Source: Rhabditoides inermis
Lineage: Eukaryota; Nematoda; Chromadorea; Rhabditida; Rhabditidae
DNA: 64,000 nt
Direction: 5' to 3'
NCBI GenBank assembly: GCA_963966185.1
Contig: CAWZYM010000238.1
Location: 62,001 to 126,000, forward strand
Part shown: piece by piece, positions 62,259-64,000 of the stretch
Layout of the letters: each line of letters begins with the position of its first letter
How positions within the stretch are numbered: the stretch's first letter is position 1
The notes under the pieces: model-generated
The model's database searches: none
What the model saw: only the letters and a program-made list of their open reading frames with translations
What the model was told of the DNA's origin: nothing
Position numbers and translations under genes: made by a program

Positions 62259-63054
62259 CTCTCTCTCTCTCTCCATCAATATCATCCTGGACGCGTTCTA
62301 GACTCATCTATTCTCTAACGCTCGTCTCTTCTTCTCGGCTGTCGCTGCCGTTTCACTCACTGCTTCCCTCATCGTCAAACAGGAGACTGCATTCAACAAT
62401 GTGAGAGAGGGAGAGGGAGAGGGAGGGAGAGGGACGAAGAGCGAAGGAGAGAGAGAGAGAAAGAGGAAGAAGGAGAAGGGGGAGAGGGAGAGAGGTGGAG
62501 AAGGAGAGGGAAGGTTGCAGGTGTTCTGTCGCATTTGGCAGTTCATGTGTGGCACGCTCTCTTTCCTGCTCACCAATGAGGAGGTCTCTCTTTCCCTTCC
62601 GGGCCGAGTGGAGAAGGGAGCGCACTATGACAAAGTGCCCCTCATCGAAAATGGAGAAGCAGGAGACGGGCTAAGCGACACCGGTACGTCGACAATCGAT
62701 TCTCTCATTTCATAGATGCATCATCAGCCTGTTAAAAAAATCCACGTTTTAAAATCAGGCGAAACATTCGTTTTTCGAAATGAGATTTTTGATAAATCAT
62801 GATTTTGATACGATTCGATTTCTTTTGGGTTGTCTGAACCCAGTTTGATTTTCAGAGAGTGAAGTGGGCGACTGTGTTCCGGGCACCGATGAGACCACTG
62901 CACTGCTGCACACAGTCATCGACTGCGTCAACTACGGTACCTGCAGTAGAGCACATTCACAATGTATAACCGTACAGGTATCATCTTCATGCTCGCATGC
63001 TCGTTTACCTATTGGCCGATGGAAGCGCACAACTACAGGTACAGATCTCTCTCT

Positions 63055-63111
<57 letters not shown>

Positions 63112-63611
63112 TTCTCTTTCTCTCTCTTATCTATTATTTTTTCTCTTGCAGAGTGCAGGCTACGTTCCTCACAGGCGTTCTCATCACTCTCGGTCATTTC
63201 AAGGAGAACTCCATACTCGCCAATGCTTTCATGGTAAACTCTTGCAAAAAATAGCATTGCAAAATGAGCATTTAACTTTCAGTACTACGTTGGCAACATC
63301 TCCTATGCCCTCTATCTCTTCCACTGGCCGGTGTATGTATATGTGAACCTAGACGAGAACAAGCATGTCTATTGTGAGTGTGAGATGAAAGAGGGAAAAA
63401 AAGATAAGGAAGGAATGATGATAGTAATCATTCAGCGTATCTCATCGGAATTGCCACATCTACTATGATTGCCGTATTCATGTATCACTGCTTCGAGACC
63501 AAGTATCTGACGGTACGTTTTCAAGTGGTCGTCACACGCTTCAAACTGAAACAATAACTTCGTGTTTGCGAAGCCTTTAACTGACCGAGTTACACAGAGG
63601 GAGAGAAAGAT

Positions 63612-63659
<48 letters not shown>

Positions 63660-64000
63660 TAGAGGGAGAGACTGAAAGATAGGATTCTGTTTCAGCTGAG
63701 CAAGCCATCCATTTTCGCCCTACTGGGTGTTCTGTTCATGGGATGTGTGCTAATCCTACAAGGCCACGAATCAATCACCCAGTTCGCAGAAGCGCAGAGG
63801 GCAAAGGTCGACATGACCATCGGTGTGTGACCGAGACTCCGCCCACGCTAGCCCCGCCCCTTTTCAGAGGAGGCGATTCGTATCAACTACGAGGAGGCAG
63901 CACACGATACGGGCAGGAACTATCGCTATTCGTTCTGCAACTACACCAGTGTCATTCCTGGCGACAGCAAACAACCGCCGTTCGGACTGTGTGTCATGCC
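61404..64000 (+). CDS. OAC-type integral-membrane acyltransferase (acyltransferase-3 + SGNH), 3' end off window
   Basis: At least 15 exons from 61404: for example 61404-61422, 61474-61582, 61630-~61706, ~61750-61862, ~61988-62060, ~62114-62205 and so on to the right edge. Acyltransferase-3 hallmarks: KRRDIQGIRGWAIVLVLLFH with the catalytic His, YIGVDMFFVISGYLI, FYYRRAKRILPLYLLAIL, LFTHTWSLCVEMQFYLIVPV, ISYALYLFHWPVYVYV and FETKYLT. The frame then enters the lumenal region (RIN YEEAAHDTGRN) that precedes the SGNH esterase domain in nematode OAC proteins. The family O-acylates sugars, lipids or other small molecules. Several introns are dominated by simple repeats (GGGA at 61868-61945, CT at 62207-62272 and 63043-63128, GA at 63605-63655). 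It is truncated by the window end at about residue 480. Confidence 0.88.
61866..61965. repeat. (GGGA)n tract filling an OAC intron
   Basis: About 20 GGGA units then GA units begin four bases after the GTAAG donor and make up most of the intron. Confidence 0.95.

Overview
This window is nuclear DNA from a nematode, most likely a free-living clade V (rhabditid or diplogastrid type) worm. Genes are dense and on both strands. Most introns are short and have strong TTTCAG-type acceptors, and several genes have an acceptor a few bases before the ATG, as expected for spliced-leader trans-splicing. The gene families are those of Caenorhabditis and relatives (FRK/Fer-like SH2 kinase, OAC acyltransferase, CYK-4, NHR-67-type tailless receptor). 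The species cannot be named from the sequence.

Layout. 0.6-4.8 kb: a very divergent G-protein alpha subunit (+). 6.5-9.3 kb: a 12-exon KDZ-like (Kyakuja/Dileera/Zisupton) DDE transposase (-), with a Pro-rich and RS-repeat protein directly upstream on the same strand (9.6-11.7 kb). 11.9-12.65 kb: a tandemly triplicated 191-nt exon. 13.1-16.1 kb: two decayed genes (-), an N-terminal ELP1 fragment and a MAP2K-like kinase with several lesions. 16.8-19.0 kb: NDUFB11 (+) and a CEP41-like rhodanese protein (-). 19.2-24.0 kb: PIGQ (-), whose 3.8-kb intron holds a complete ABCG half-transporter on the same strand. 24.3-25.9 kb: mitochondrial phosphate carrier (-). 26.8-33.2 kb: prefoldin 1 and UDP-GlcNAc pyrophosphorylase (+). 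34.0-36.6 kb: tailless/NHR-67-like receptor (+). 37.6-41.1 kb: SGF11/ATXN7L3 and a KDEL-tailed thioredoxin-fold protein (-). 41.1-46 kb: a repeat island with long inverted repeats, a SINE-like unit, a LINE remnant and a small secreted-protein gene. 46.8-56.6 kb: rps-2, cyk-4, FRK-like kinase and mercaptopyruvate sulfurtransferase (+). 56.8-57.7 kb: a LINE remnant. 58.6-59.7 kb: a membrane protein with a long E/K/R helix (-). 61.4 kb to the right edge: an OAC acyltransferase (+), cut by the window.

The genes are mostly unrelated housekeeping or developmental genes. No pathway cluster is evident. The linkages of interest are architectural: a gene nested in a same-strand intron, mobile or repeat DNA shaping introns, and a possible two-gene transposon at 6.5-11.7 kb. 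Exon coordinates were built by hand from reading frames, phases and splice signals; junctions described as uncertain need transcript data.
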